From contig LWCA01000640.1 in assembly GCA_001642005.1 (NCBI GenBank), positions 1 through 21,535 on the forward strand: a DNA stretch of 21,535 nucleotides, read 5' to 3'. The translations under genes were made by a program, and so were the position numbers. Source of the DNA: Intoshia linei. Taxonomy: Eukaryota; Orthonectida; Rhopaluridae. Shown here one piece after another: positions 1 to 11,300 of this stretch (positions are counted from its first letter, which is position 1; each line of letters starts with the position of its first letter). The notes under the pieces are model-generated. The model saw nothing but the letters and a program-made list of their open reading frames with translations. It was not told where the DNA came from and searched no databases.

Positions 1-183
1 AAAGAGTTATTTGTTGACGAATTCTAAAACGATTGGATTTGTTTATGAAAAAGTTTAAGTGTACCCATTAGCTCCTTTAGTCATTGGACACCAAATAGAT
101 GCTGTAATATATGTTACGCAATGTTAACCAAGTATTCAAATAATGGTCGTTCCATTACATTTTCTCAACCAAGATCATAGTCA

Positions 184-1587
184 GAACCCAAGAATCACCC
201 AAAGGACTGTTTCTTCTGTTTGGTTGTTAAATTAAATTTCAAATTAAGACATTTACCACTTATGAATGAATACCCTGATATTCTTTCATCAAAAAAGCCT
301 ATCAGAACAATTAAAATAAAAAAGGACAGTTCTATTGATGAATTATATGAATATAATGTTAACGATTCTGATTATGCTGAATATGTTGAAAGTAATTGTC
401 TATCACAATCAGAAATAGACAATAGTATTGCAGATTTAAATTTATCTATAGAAAAGTCAGAATATTTAAGTAAAAAGTTGAAACAACATAAATTAGTTGA
501 AAAAAATGTTACGTCAACTTTTCACAGATTAAGAAATAGGATTTATTCAAGATTTTACATTGAGAACGACGGATTATTTTATTGTAACGATGTAGATCAC
601 TTAATGATAGCTTTAAAAATAAAATATAAAGTATCTGACTGGTATGTATGTATGGATGCATTTACAGATAGCTTAAAAGTAGTCTTAATAGATAGTAAAC
701 ATATTTACAAAATCTATTGGAATACAACAGCAACAAATGAAGTATAATGTGTGATCTAAAAATGGTTACATATTTAACGGGAATTCAAAGTGGAATTACA
801 TCATACCCTTGTTTTCTATGTCTATTCAATGCGACTAATAGAAATCAACATTATATTACACAAAACTACGAAAAAAGGAATATTTTTACTTTGAATTGTC
901 ATAACTATATGCGTTAGCCATTAGTACCATACAAAAATATATTGTTGCCTCCCTTACATGTGAAATTATGTTTGTATTCTCAATTTTTGAAAGCGTTTCA
1001 GAAAATAGGAGATAAGTCTTACTTGGTTAATCCTATAATAAGATCAATATTACCACGAATTTCCAATGAAAAAATTTTAAAAGGCGTCGTTACTGGACCC
1101 AATATAAAAAAATTAAAAAAAAGTATATTTGTTGATTCTATAAATATATTAATGATATACTATGAATAATATACTTGAAAAAAAAACATGACTGAGTATC
1201 AATGGCGTATGTGAAAATTTTCTTGGGAATAATAGAAGTGAAAACTACCTAAATATTATCAAAACTATGCTTGCAAATTTTGAACAAATGAATGTTCTTT
1301 TAAGCTATAAAGTACACCTCATAATGTGTCATTCAAGTGTTTTTCCCTTAAACTGTGGTGCATTTTCTGATGAACATGGTGAAAGATTTCATCAACAATT
1401 GAAGGCATTTGAATCGAAATATAAAGGAAAAAACCCTAAGAATATGATGGGAGATTATTTATGGATCATTTCTCATTTATCTAATAATTTTTTATGTATT
1501 CTTAATAACATTTTATGTACATTGTACATTTATGTTATTAATGTTATTTTCGCTTCTTTGTGTTTTAGTTTTTTATGTCCAATTTGA
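184..1587 (+). pseudogene. Decayed copy of a widespread transposon-associated protein family
   Basis: Three frame blocks read as one family. Block 1 (184-744) starts with a Cys-x-x-Cys pair (DCFFC), then acidic linker, LSKKLKQHKLVEKN, FYIENDGLFYCNDVDHLM and SLKVVLIDS. Block 2 (747-1169) has CDLKMVTYLTGIQSG, YPCFLCLF and LPPLHVKLCLYSQFLKAF. Block 3 (1225-1587) has GNNRSEN, NCGAFSDEHGERFHQQL and NMMGDYLW. From memory these match, in order, a large family of uncharacterised proteins found in many copies in arthropod and other invertebrate genomes (signature SDE(H/Q)GERFHQD...MMxDYxW). The copy is dead: the frame changes between blocks, a TAG stop sits at about 917-919, and the tail runs into A+T-rich DNA. 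The function of the family is not known to me; high copy number suggests a mobile origin. No terminal repeats were found. Confidence 0.8.
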
Positions 1588-2195
1588 ATTGATCAGTATT
1601 GCTGTGAAACCATGAAAAAGGTATTTTGGTGACATCAATTTTGCATATCATTTTTAGGAATGAAATAATCATTTATAAATTATTAATTTTTATAATTAAT
1701 AAATGTTACTTTTTTACATATTTTTATATCTAGGCTTAATCTGACTTGGATAAATAATGTCGTATGGTTCATTAGAAAGAGAATAACTTGATGTAACAAA
1801 TCTAAATCTCATTTTCAGGAAGGCAGAAAAAAATCCAATCCAAACAAGGATTTGTAAAAAAATGTATATCTTTTATTTGTAATCGAAATTTCATTTTTTT
1901 TATATATTACAAAATATTATCTATTGATAAACAAAAAATATATAAACTAATTTATTTAAATGTTATTTGAGGTAATATTATCACAAGAACCCATTTTAAT
2001 ATTTAAAAAATAAAGTTAAATTTACAAAAATAAGGGTTTTTTAAATTGTCATAATGGGTTCATTTGAATTAGAATCAAAACAATTTTTACGATGATGTGT
2101 TCATTGTTAGATATTCTAACATTAGTAAATAAAAAATTAGTAAGTAATAAAAATTTTCAGGAAGGCAAAAAAAAATTTCATTTTGTTGGACAGTG
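1588..2195. other. A+T-rich spacer, no gene seen
   Basis: No reading frame with protein character on either strand. Two short near-identical tracts (TTTTCAGGAAGGCA followed by an A run) lie at 1811-1834 and 2153-2178. A 9-bp inverted repeat, GAACCCATT at 1986-1994 and AATGGGTTC at 2052-2060, is separated by 57 nt. The stretch could belong to a long dynein intron if that gene continues past the left edge. Confidence 0.5.
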
Positions 2196-2402
2196 AATTA
2201 TTCACTTTAAAGTAAAAAGTAATGTGATATTATAGTTCCACCTGACATAAATTTGGAAACCACTCCTTTAAAAGATTGATAATAGTGAATAGTAGATTTT
2301 TTAAGTTAAATTTTCAACGTGAATTTATTTTTTAAGTATAATAAAAATGTGCCCTCGGCAGAGCTAGGTTCTGTTTGTACGTAGTACATAACAGTTAACT
2401 AA
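2196..2402 (+). repeat. Dispersed repeat, copy A (~207 bp)
   Basis: About 89% identical by eye to 6156-6362 along its whole length, with only short indels. Both start with ATTCACTTTAAAGTAAAA and share the block CGGCAGAGCTAGG, then CTGTTTGTACGTAGTACAT near the end. No convincing terminal inverted repeats or target duplications. No shared open frame (a stop falls in the conserved block), so it looks like a non-autonomous element. It lies 25 nt inside the intron that follows the last visible dynein exon, in antisense orientation to that gene. Confidence 0.85.
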
Positions 2403-2427
2403 TTAAAAATAAAATGATAACATACAC

Positions 2428-5400
2428 TTGATAAAAGAATCAGTGTTTTTTTGAATTAGTAGATTTATGGTATAGTTATAATTATCGACTCCTTGACCAT
2501 TATCTTGAAACATTTTTTTACTTTCGCTTTCTGTTAATCCAGAATTTAAAAGATCAATTAGGTCAAAAACAGCCAATTCTGCAAGTTGGCTTTTTTTACA
2601 AATTGTATCAAAAATATCATGACAAGATTTCATTATTATTTTTGCAAATTCTTCCGTGTCCATCGATTCTTCATTCTGAATACTGAACAATTCGGTTTCA
2701 GAAACTTGGTCGAAAATTTCCATAATTCTACATTCCAGGATATCTCGTGCATTTTTCACTATTTTTTTCAAATTAGAAAGAGATTTTCTACTATTGAGCA
2801 AAAAATTGCTTATATTTAATGAAGACCACGATAATCGATCACATCCTTGTAATAGAATTTCTTCAATTCTATGTATATACGGTTTCAAGAGGATTAAAAT
2901 TGTACTGGGTATAGAATCTACAACGGTTCGATGTTCTATGATGAGATCATTCAAGTTATTGTAATTTTTTATTATTCCAGATTCTAAACTGATAAAAAGA
3001 TTGGCAGTATCAGAAAGTTTAAATTTCATTTCTTTGAGATATCTGGCTTCTTTTATTAATTCAATTATTTGAATGTCAAAATTGACTTTAAATGTATTTT
3101 CCGATATTTTTATTAAAATTGGAGAGTTTAGAGATTTTTTGGATATTTCGATGGCTCTGCACCAACCCCGATAATACAATAACTCAAACTCTGTCAAAAT
3201 TTTGGCAAGTTTATTATAGTTTTTAATTACTTTATTAGCTTCGCTAATTTTCAAAATATGTGGCATTTTATTAAACACTAACATGGGTTCTTCTATTCTT
3301 CTATACAACAACCGAGACCACGTTATTTTTCCACAAATTGGAGGTAAATAATGAGATACAATTGGTTCATTTTTTAATTTCATATAAATTTTTTTTATAA
3401 GTTCTAAATCCTTTCCATATGATAAAAATACTTTGACATATTTATCTTCTAAATTCAAATGATCTTTTCGAATAATGTAAAATTTTTTTAACAAAATCAA
3501 CGATTTCTCTGTAGATAGAGATTTTTGCAGCCACCCATCTATAAACTTGTGAATTAGTGTCTTCAAATTTAAAAATTGATTTTTCATATCGCCATAGTCA
3601 TTTTCAAATTCAGGTCTTCTATGATCCAAAAAATCGTATGATTTCTTTTTAATCATATCCACAATGCTTTTATATTTTAGGTAAATTGTATCTATCCCTT
3701 CAATTGATATATTTTGAATTTCCGAAAAAGAGTCAATGTAATCTAATAAACTGAGAACGAGATTTATTCTTTTACAAAATGTGTCAATCTTTCCGAATAT
3801 GTAGTTTTCACTAATTTCATTTTATTATTTTTAAGGTTATTAGATATTTACCTGAATTCGAATTGCTTTTCATTTGGCAGTTCACTAAGATTTTCTTTAA
3901 CCTTGTGGAATTCTTCTTGGTATGCTTCATTTAATTTTATGCAATCGTTCATTCTTTTTTTCATTTCATCGCTAAATGTTTTTAGGAAAAATATCATTAA
4001 AATTACCTGGATAATTCCCATATTCGACTAACTCCAAAGTTTATATATCTCTTTGAAGTTTTAATCATTTGGTTAGTCACTTTTACAAATAGAGAAGTCA
4101 TTCTCTCAGATGTATTGTAATAACTAGAAACGGTATATATCATACGAATCACTTTTATTAAGTTTGGAAGAAAAATTATCATGTTTGTCTAAAAAATATG
4201 TAAATACATTTTAATTCAATTACCGGATCATATTTTGATAACGGGATCAAATATTTTTCTAATGTGTAAAGGTATTTTACATTGTCATTGGCTTCATTTG
4301 CTAAATCTGTAATTTTTGCATCCTGAATTTAATTATTAATGTGAGGGTTTTAGATGAAAATATACCATGATTTTCCAAGCATTGAAAGATTTTAGTTTTG
4401 CAATGTGCGCTAATATTATAACCATTTTCACATTTTTATTTTTCATTTTTTGTAATAATCTTTTGCGAAATTAATTAATAAATTTTTATTTTTATACGTA
4501 TTAAATTGCACCATCCTATTTTTCCAATACTGCAATTCTGCACTTGGACCCACATCGTCTGCTTCTCGTCTAATTTGTTCAGATTGTGCTAATACTTGTT
4601 CTATTTGTATATTCCATTGTTGTAAAACTTTATCTATTTTTTCAACATTATCGCTGTTTGTAACTAAAAATATTAAAATTATTCCTTTCTATATTAAATA
4701 TTATATATGAGTTACGTATATTATACGTCATACAATTAGCTAAGTGTCTAATTTAATACAAGTAAATCAATAATATTACGTGATTGTTGATATTCAGATG
4801 CAGATTCCAAATTACTTATATAATTGTTAACTGAATCAGATGATAATTCAATGTGCCCAGTCATATTTTTGTTAGCTCCCGATAAATTTGAAACAAAATT
4901 TTGCAACTTGTCCATAAATTCACGTACTTTTAAGTCTTCTGAGTTTAATTTTTCTCCCCATATCTAATAATATAAATAAATTTTATATTAAAATATTATA
5001 ATGTATAAAGGTTTTTGTATAAAAATGATAACATGAAGAACGTAAAAAAGTTATGGGGACTTGATAATGAAAAAAATTTTTATGTTCAACAGACCAACAT
5101 TTTGGTATTTCTAATGTGAACCGAAGAAATATGGACATGAGTATGGTCAAATGGAAATTATCTGTTTTATATACACACTGTTTTTACATATATATAAATT
5201 AATAAACCGTTAAATAGTAATAAAAATAAAAAAAGTGTAATATAAGAAATATTAGACATGTAGTGATCGCACACCGTGAAAAATGACGGTATTCATCTTT
5301 TTTTATAATTTTTTTTTGATAAAATAAAATTGTCACTTGAATATAGGAAAAAATCGTGCGTATATAAAATTTCAAAAAAAATGATTGATTAACATAATAA

Positions 5401-7644
5401 CATAATTCTAACAGTTTTTTCTCTTTGACATTAATGATTTCGTCAATAATCAAGAGTTTAATAGACTTGTCAGTTCTAACAACATATCATTCAATATCCA
5501 GATTAATTTAACCATAAAAAACAAAATAAAAGTATTGGATGAGTGTAATAAGCTTTTACTATGAAGGTTATCTCAGCTATTTTTATAGTTTTCAAATTTT
5601 TAGTAAAACTTATCAAATATGATATTCATTATCAATATATACGAAATATTGTGAATTCAGACATAATAATACATTAATATTTCAGTGTTGATCAACCAGT
5701 GGGTTCACGAAAATCTAAATGGGCCAATGAATAATTATTTCCCTCTTCATATATATATTATTCATAGTGAAAAGTTAATATTAATTTAAAATTAATTAAT
5801 TTTAAGCATTTTTATTATGTATCTTAGTTTTTTATTTCAGAAAATTTCAGTGACATTCAGAAGAAAACAGGCCATAAAGGTGAAGATGAGACGTCTCAAT
5901 GATTTATCACATTGAAAATGACAAAATAGGTTTTTATAATTTATTTTTTCTTGAATTTATCCTATTTAGGACAATTTTTATGATTGGACTGTTTTTACTT
6001 TATTTTTGTTTTATTTACTATTATTTTATTATTACGTTTTATTATTTATTTACAGATATTAATAGAATGATTCTGTCTAATAAATTAAAAAAATGTATTA
6101 ACAATTGTTTTTAAAATTCTACACGCAAATGTTAACAAACAAAAAATTAAGATGGAATAATTCACTTTAAAGTAAAAAAAGTAATGTGATATCATGGTTC
6201 CACCTGAAATAAATTTAAGAACCACTCCTTTAAAGAATTGATAATAGCGAATAGTAGGATTTTTAAGTTAAATTTTCAACTTCAATTTATTTTTTTGGTA
6301 TAATAAAAATGTTCCCTCGGCAGAGCTAGGTACTGTTTGTACGTAGTACATTACAGTCAACCTAGTTTTTAATTTTTTAAAAATTGTAAATACCGCTTGA
6401 CATTGAAGAGCCGGTATCATTATTTTTTCAATTGTATTTTGAATACTGTCGATTAAAATATTTTGATCAGCAAGTTCAGTGCCAAATACAGTATCAGAAA
6501 CAATATTTTTGTGTGTAATAGGTTTTTCAGGTACAATTTTTAAAAAATAATAGCATTTTCCATAATCAAACTGAAAATAAAAATTAATAAAAGTAATGAT
6601 AGTGACTATTATTAAGTAACTTTATGTATTACATATTTATCCCTTAAAATATATATCTTTAAAGGGCTTGCAGATGTTTTCTATATATTAAATGTATTAT
6701 TATAATAAATACTGTTACATTTTGCACAATGAAGCTAATTGTATTTGGCCCAGACACTGCAAAAAAATTGTCTATTTTGTCAAACTAAATTATGATTTAA
6801 TTTTGATTTAATTAAAACAAAAAATAAAAATTACATTTTCATCTATTAATACCATGTCTTGTACAACATTGATCTCTACTTGCAATGCATCGGCGAGCTA
6901 AATTTCTATATAATAAAATTTATTATAAAAATACCTTTGAAAAAATAAACTGGTGGCGATTATCTATCTAAACTCAAATATAAATGTTTATTAATTTAAT
7001 ATAATAAATTAATAAGTTTCCATTATTAAATTATATTTCATTATAATTTTATAACATATTTACAGTATTTCTTCTATCCTCCCTAATAGCCTTATTATAT
7101 TTTTGTTTTTCTCGTAAAGTTTCACTTGACACCATACCACCTTTCTTTGTGCTCTATTAATATAATATAATATGAATCATGAATGACATTTATAATAAGT
7201 TTTTTTATCGCCATTCTTTTTTTAATTACGAATACATTATTATCAAGATATAAATATATATTAATCTATGTTATATTTGAGTAGCAATAATTTAACGCTT
7301 TACAAAACATTTAACAATATTGACTTTTATTGAAAGTTTTAATCAATATAAATCGATAGTACTGTTTAATACATTGTAATTAAAATTACAATTAAGAGTT
7401 AATATTACCAAGATTGACGAAATAGGTAGATAGTCTGAGTAAATTAATAATAGTTTAATAGTTTTTAATTTTAAAAATAAATGTTTTATTTAGATTAATA
7501 TTAAAAATACCCTCATAGATTTATTTTTTGAATCTTCTAAATCACCTAATATTTACATTTTTAGGAAATGATGAAATTACCGGTAGGTAAATTAACAAGT
7601 GGTATAGAAACTTCACTATTCCTCTTTTTATTTTTAGCAGACAT
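2428..7644 (-). CDS. DNAH5/DNAH8: Axonemal outer-arm dynein heavy chain, N-terminal tail (partial)
   Basis: Force-producing heavy chain of the outer dynein arm in cilia; only the tail (DHC_N1 region) is present. Exons: 7644-7581, 7545-7511, 7153-7064, 6897-6835, 6784-6719, 6570-6394, 4963-4780, 4663-4498, 4459-4366, 4322-4224, 4188-4007, 3971-3852, 3810-2428 (or 2426); all have GT..AG introns and a continuous frame, giving about 907 residues. Family landmarks in order: [117 protein letters not shown] and LSWSSLNI. These align with DNAH5/DNAH8 from memory. The ATG at 7644 is the first in frame. Introns are mostly 35-50 nt, but one is 1.43 kb. The final donor (GTGTATG) is followed by repeat copy A and no further exon, so the AAA motor lies off the window, or the gene is truncated. 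Confidence 0.9.
4964..6393 (-). other. Long dynein intron (1.43 kb) with repeat copy B
   Basis: Lies between the exon ending IPALQCQA (6394) and the exon starting [10 protein letters not shown] (4963). It is far longer than the other introns of this gene. Apart from the dispersed repeat at 6156-6362 it is A+T-rich. A less A+T-rich patch at 5837-5900 (plus strand, after TTTATTTCAG) reads [19 protein letters not shown] but I could not assign it. The other long frames here (5199-5453 minus, 5899-6114 plus) are hydrophobic A+T-rich noise. Confidence 0.7.
6156..6362 (+). repeat. Dispersed repeat, copy B (~207 bp)
   Basis: Near full-length match to copy A at 2196-2402, in the same orientation, differing at about 22 positions. 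It lies 31 nt inside the dynein intron, measured from the donor at 6393-6392, which is almost the same offset that copy A has from its donor. Flanks of the two copies are unrelated, so the similarity belongs to the element and not to a duplicated exon-intron block. Confidence 0.85.
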
Positions 7645-7910
7645 TTTTAAATATTTTTTAAAATTTAATCTAGTTCAAGTTTGTGTTGCGTTTATTTGAT
7701 TAGCTACTGTGCAATAATATTCAAACCTGCAAAGCGAATTAAAATAATCAGGTTGACAACCGGTCCTAGATTAATAAAAATCGGAATGCTTTAATATACA
7801 ACACTAATATCAACTGTATTTGAGACAAAAGACATAATTACAATAAAAAATTTAACATTCGTTTCGTTGTATGCATTTGCACTCTATTAATAAAAAATAA
7901 AACAATGGAA

Positions 7911-8134
7911 TTAATAATCCACATAATAATCTGTAAAACAAGGGTTGTTATTGTCTGGATCATGAGCAATTCTTTTGTATAAGCAGTTATTGCTTCCACA
8001 CATGACATTTTAAATAAATCATCGGTTGGTCTTCTTTAAAAATTATTCGAATATTCCAACCTCTGAGATTTTTACAATTTTTTTTACCTGCGTTTTATTT
8101 ACTTTGTACTATTTTCCGTTGTAATTAAATCCAT
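7911..8134 (-). CDS. Possible small three-exon gene (51 residues), unknown
   Basis: Candidate exons 8134-8103, 8062-8000 and 7971-7911 give 156 nt, starting MDLITTENSTKGWNIRIIF and ending PCFTDYYVDY before TAA. The first intron (40 nt, GTAAAT..CTCAG) is typical for this window; the second is only 28 nt, so the last junction is uncertain. Read without that junction, the last exon gives a separate 30-residue frame starting MCGSNNCLYKR at 8003. Composition is less A+T-biased and more protein-like than the surroundings. It lies between the dynein start and the end of the membrane-protein gene, on the same strand, and could be missing an upstream exon. I recognise no family. Confidence 0.35.
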
Positions 8135-8318
8135 GACATTTGATATTCCACTAAATGACCATTACCGCGATTTATATTTGATATTTTTAAAAAAAATTAA
8201 CATCCCTTTTTAGGGTATATTTTTTGTTGCTCAAAAATAAATAATAGAAGAAACCACTGCATAATATAAAATTATATAATATATGTAGTAAATTTTAATT
8301 TATAAACAAATTTATATA

Positions 8319-11300
8319 TTAATTATTTGCATTTTTATGAATGCCGAGATAAGTCTCATCAGCATCGTCATCAGGGATATCGGAAAAACTAGGACTCTTG
8401 ACGGGTATAATGTCCCTTGATCTCATTCTTGTAAAACACATAAACAACACGATTATTGTAATAATTATGCAAATTACAATGAAACCAATTATACCCGTTA
8501 ATATCAACCTTGACAAACGATTTATCGAATCTAAAAGTAATATTATCATAAACCTTTGTACAATGTACATTTGTATTTGCAAGTTAAAGTACCTAATGTA
8601 TCATCTTTGAGAGTACAGATTGCATTATTATTAATTATTTTACATATACTGAAATTGTAGTCGCAATACAAGTCCTTGCACTGACTAGAATCTACACAGT
8701 AATTTATAATTTTTGCATAAACTTACATTCAATGAGCAATTTGAATTTTTCGTTTACATCGCACACAACTGGCAAGCTTTCATAACAGTATTCAATTACA
8801 TAATTTTTATTTATATAATTTATATGCTAAAATGAAATTTTAACCAATAATATAAAATTACCGCCAATTTATTATTGTTGAATATAACTATATCAGAATA
8901 GCCGTTTAAGGGTTCAACGGCGTAAATATTCAAATTGGTAATGTTGACTGTTAATATAATTTTATTATTTTTCAATTAATTTAAATTTACACAACATGTG
9001 AGATTCCAGATTAATAGTATTGGTTAATAGAATTGTTGACATAAATCTATAGATATTGGAATTGGTATTCAAAGTTATACTATATGTCCTATCTTTCTTT
9101 AAAATTTCTAATGTTTTAAATAAAATTTAATTATATATCTCTTATAACTTCAATTATCAACTTTTGGCCCCTTTGAATTTTTTTGTAATCATTTCATTTT
9201 TAAATTTAAAAACTAAAAAGTAATGTCAAATTCAAGTTGATTATTTTGATCAAATTATTAAAATAATCGATAGCACTGTGTTTTTAACACACAGACAGAC
9301 AAACATATAGTTTTATACAGTTTCATACTACATATGTATATAAATATGGATATTTTAAATCTTTTAAAAAGTATTTTATCAAAATCAGGTTTAGAATTCA
9401 CCCGTCGGTTGTCCATTATATATATAAATATGTATCGAATAAATTTACCAGATGACTCAGATAGTCCAGTTATTCTGAAATCCATAGATAGATAAATTAA
9501 TTTAGTTACACCTAATTTGACAAATAAATATTATTAATAAATGGGTGTCTACTTAAATCCAACCATTTTTACTAAACATCAAAATTTATCAACCCTTTTG
9601 GAAAAATTCCAGTTTTACAGTTTCATGTTTTCTAAATAATTAAAGCATCATACCATCGGAAACGTTGATCAAACCATGTACTCTTATCATTGCAGAACTT
9701 CTACTTGGTAAAAAAACAAAAAGGGCAACTTAAATCAATTCCTTTATAAAAAAATTAAAAATTTAGCAAAAGTTATCGAACTTCAAGTTATGAATGAAGT
9801 TCGAAAAAGCCTAGTAAATTTAGTTTACAATTTGACGAATCTACTGATGTGTTTGTAAGATATGTTGTGAATGATAACATTAATGAGGAATATCTGTTTT
9901 GTCAGTCATTAAATAAAACTACAAGAGAATCGATGTATTCAAAATAAATTATATATAAATTTTTTTATGGGCCCCATAATTTACTTTGGCCCCCAAATAG
10001 AAAAATTTTTACATAGTCCCTTGATTTTTCTAGTGACCCTTTGTTATATTAGTGGCCCATATTATATATGACTATGATAGCTTTAAATGTGATATTTAGT
10101 GGTTTTTGGTGTAGTATGCTTAATATCTATCCATTTGTGATTGAAATTGCCCTTAAAGTAATTATTACTTTTGTTACAACATAGTTTTGTGAAACTGGAT
10201 TTTCTATTCTAAAAAATTAAAAAAAAGAAAAAGGAATAAATTAGATGTCCGTGCCGGTATGCGAGTGAGCCTATTAAAAACAATGTGAAGATTTAGCTAC
10301 TACTTGAAATTAGCTCACTTCTTATTTCAAAGCAACAATAACGATCCCATTAAAATTTATGTAAATAAATTTGTTCAATTGTTATGTAAAAGTTTTCCGC
10401 TACTACTTTTTCGTCTATTTTCTGAGTCTTTAATAGTATATTTGAATAGTCTATTTTTTATTTATGAATTTGGTGGTATGACAAGGGCTACTACATTTTT
10501 CGATATTTTTCAATGGAAAATAGATAATATATCCACGGATATTGCAGTAGTAATTACAAAGCTTTTAGTGAATATGATAGTTGACACGTTTTCATTTTTA
10601 TAAAGGTCTGAAGTAAGTACAGACAGGGTAGTGGAGAGGGTCATATGTCCTGTGTCTACAATCATCAGGGCCTACTTTTTTAATTTATTAATAGGTATTG
10701 ATGAAAAATTTCTTAAGTATATCATAATTTCGATAATCAATGCGATTTCCAATAGTTATTTTTAATTTTTAGATAATGAACGTTCGATTAATTAATGTAT
10801 ATAAGTTCATTTTTAAAAATTTTTTTATAGTGGCCTATACTTTCCATCGAGCCGGGGCCTACTGCTGCCTCTTTACGACCATTATTATCACCAAATCAGC
10901 TTTAATTCTTAAATTTTATTCGTTTAATTTAAGTAACTAGTTAACACTTCATTTATAATAAATATTGTATTAATTGATTTTTAATCAGTGGCGCACAGTC
11001 TTTAAGATCAATATTTGGGGTGCATAAATCAAAAAGGTTAAGAACCACTGCCTTAAGGGTTGATATAAATTTGATTTTTCTATAAAGAGTTTGTAAAAGC
11101 TGGTTTTTTCCCTTAAGGGTTGGTAAAATTGGAATTTTCACTTAAGGATTTGTGAAAATAAAATTTTACCTTAGAGGTTTGTAAAAGTGGATTTTTCTCT
11201 TAATGATTAGTAAAACTGAAATTTTCCTTATAAGGTTGTTAAAACTAGGATTCTCCCTTAAACGTTGGTAAAAGTGGATTATTACCTTAAGGTTTGATAA

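Noticed and set aside
5199-6114. Minus frame 5199-5453 and plus frame 5899-6114
   Set aside because: Phe/Tyr/Ile-rich strings typical of T-rich DNA, inside a dynein intron.
7911-8003. Three-finger/Ly6 reading of the small minus-strand frame
   Set aside because: A LKCHVCGSNNC reading needs a frameshift; the spliced alternative without it is simpler and removes the CxxC.
8508-8530. A 23-nt intron in the membrane-protein gene
   Set aside because: GTTTATG..TTTTAG would also keep frame, but the 62-nt alternative starting at 8592 (GTACTT) has the same phase and a length closer to the other introns.
9258-9485. Minus-strand frame starting MDFRITGLSESS as an extra exon of the membrane protein
   Set aside because: TTTCAG and GTAAAT flank a short piece, but with the phase left by the upstream exon it meets an immediate stop; the direct join 11992 to 9107 fits better.
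10304-10603. 99-codon plus-strand frame
   Set aside because: No ATG start, low-complexity hydrophobic composition, located inside transposon debris with no flanking splice structure.
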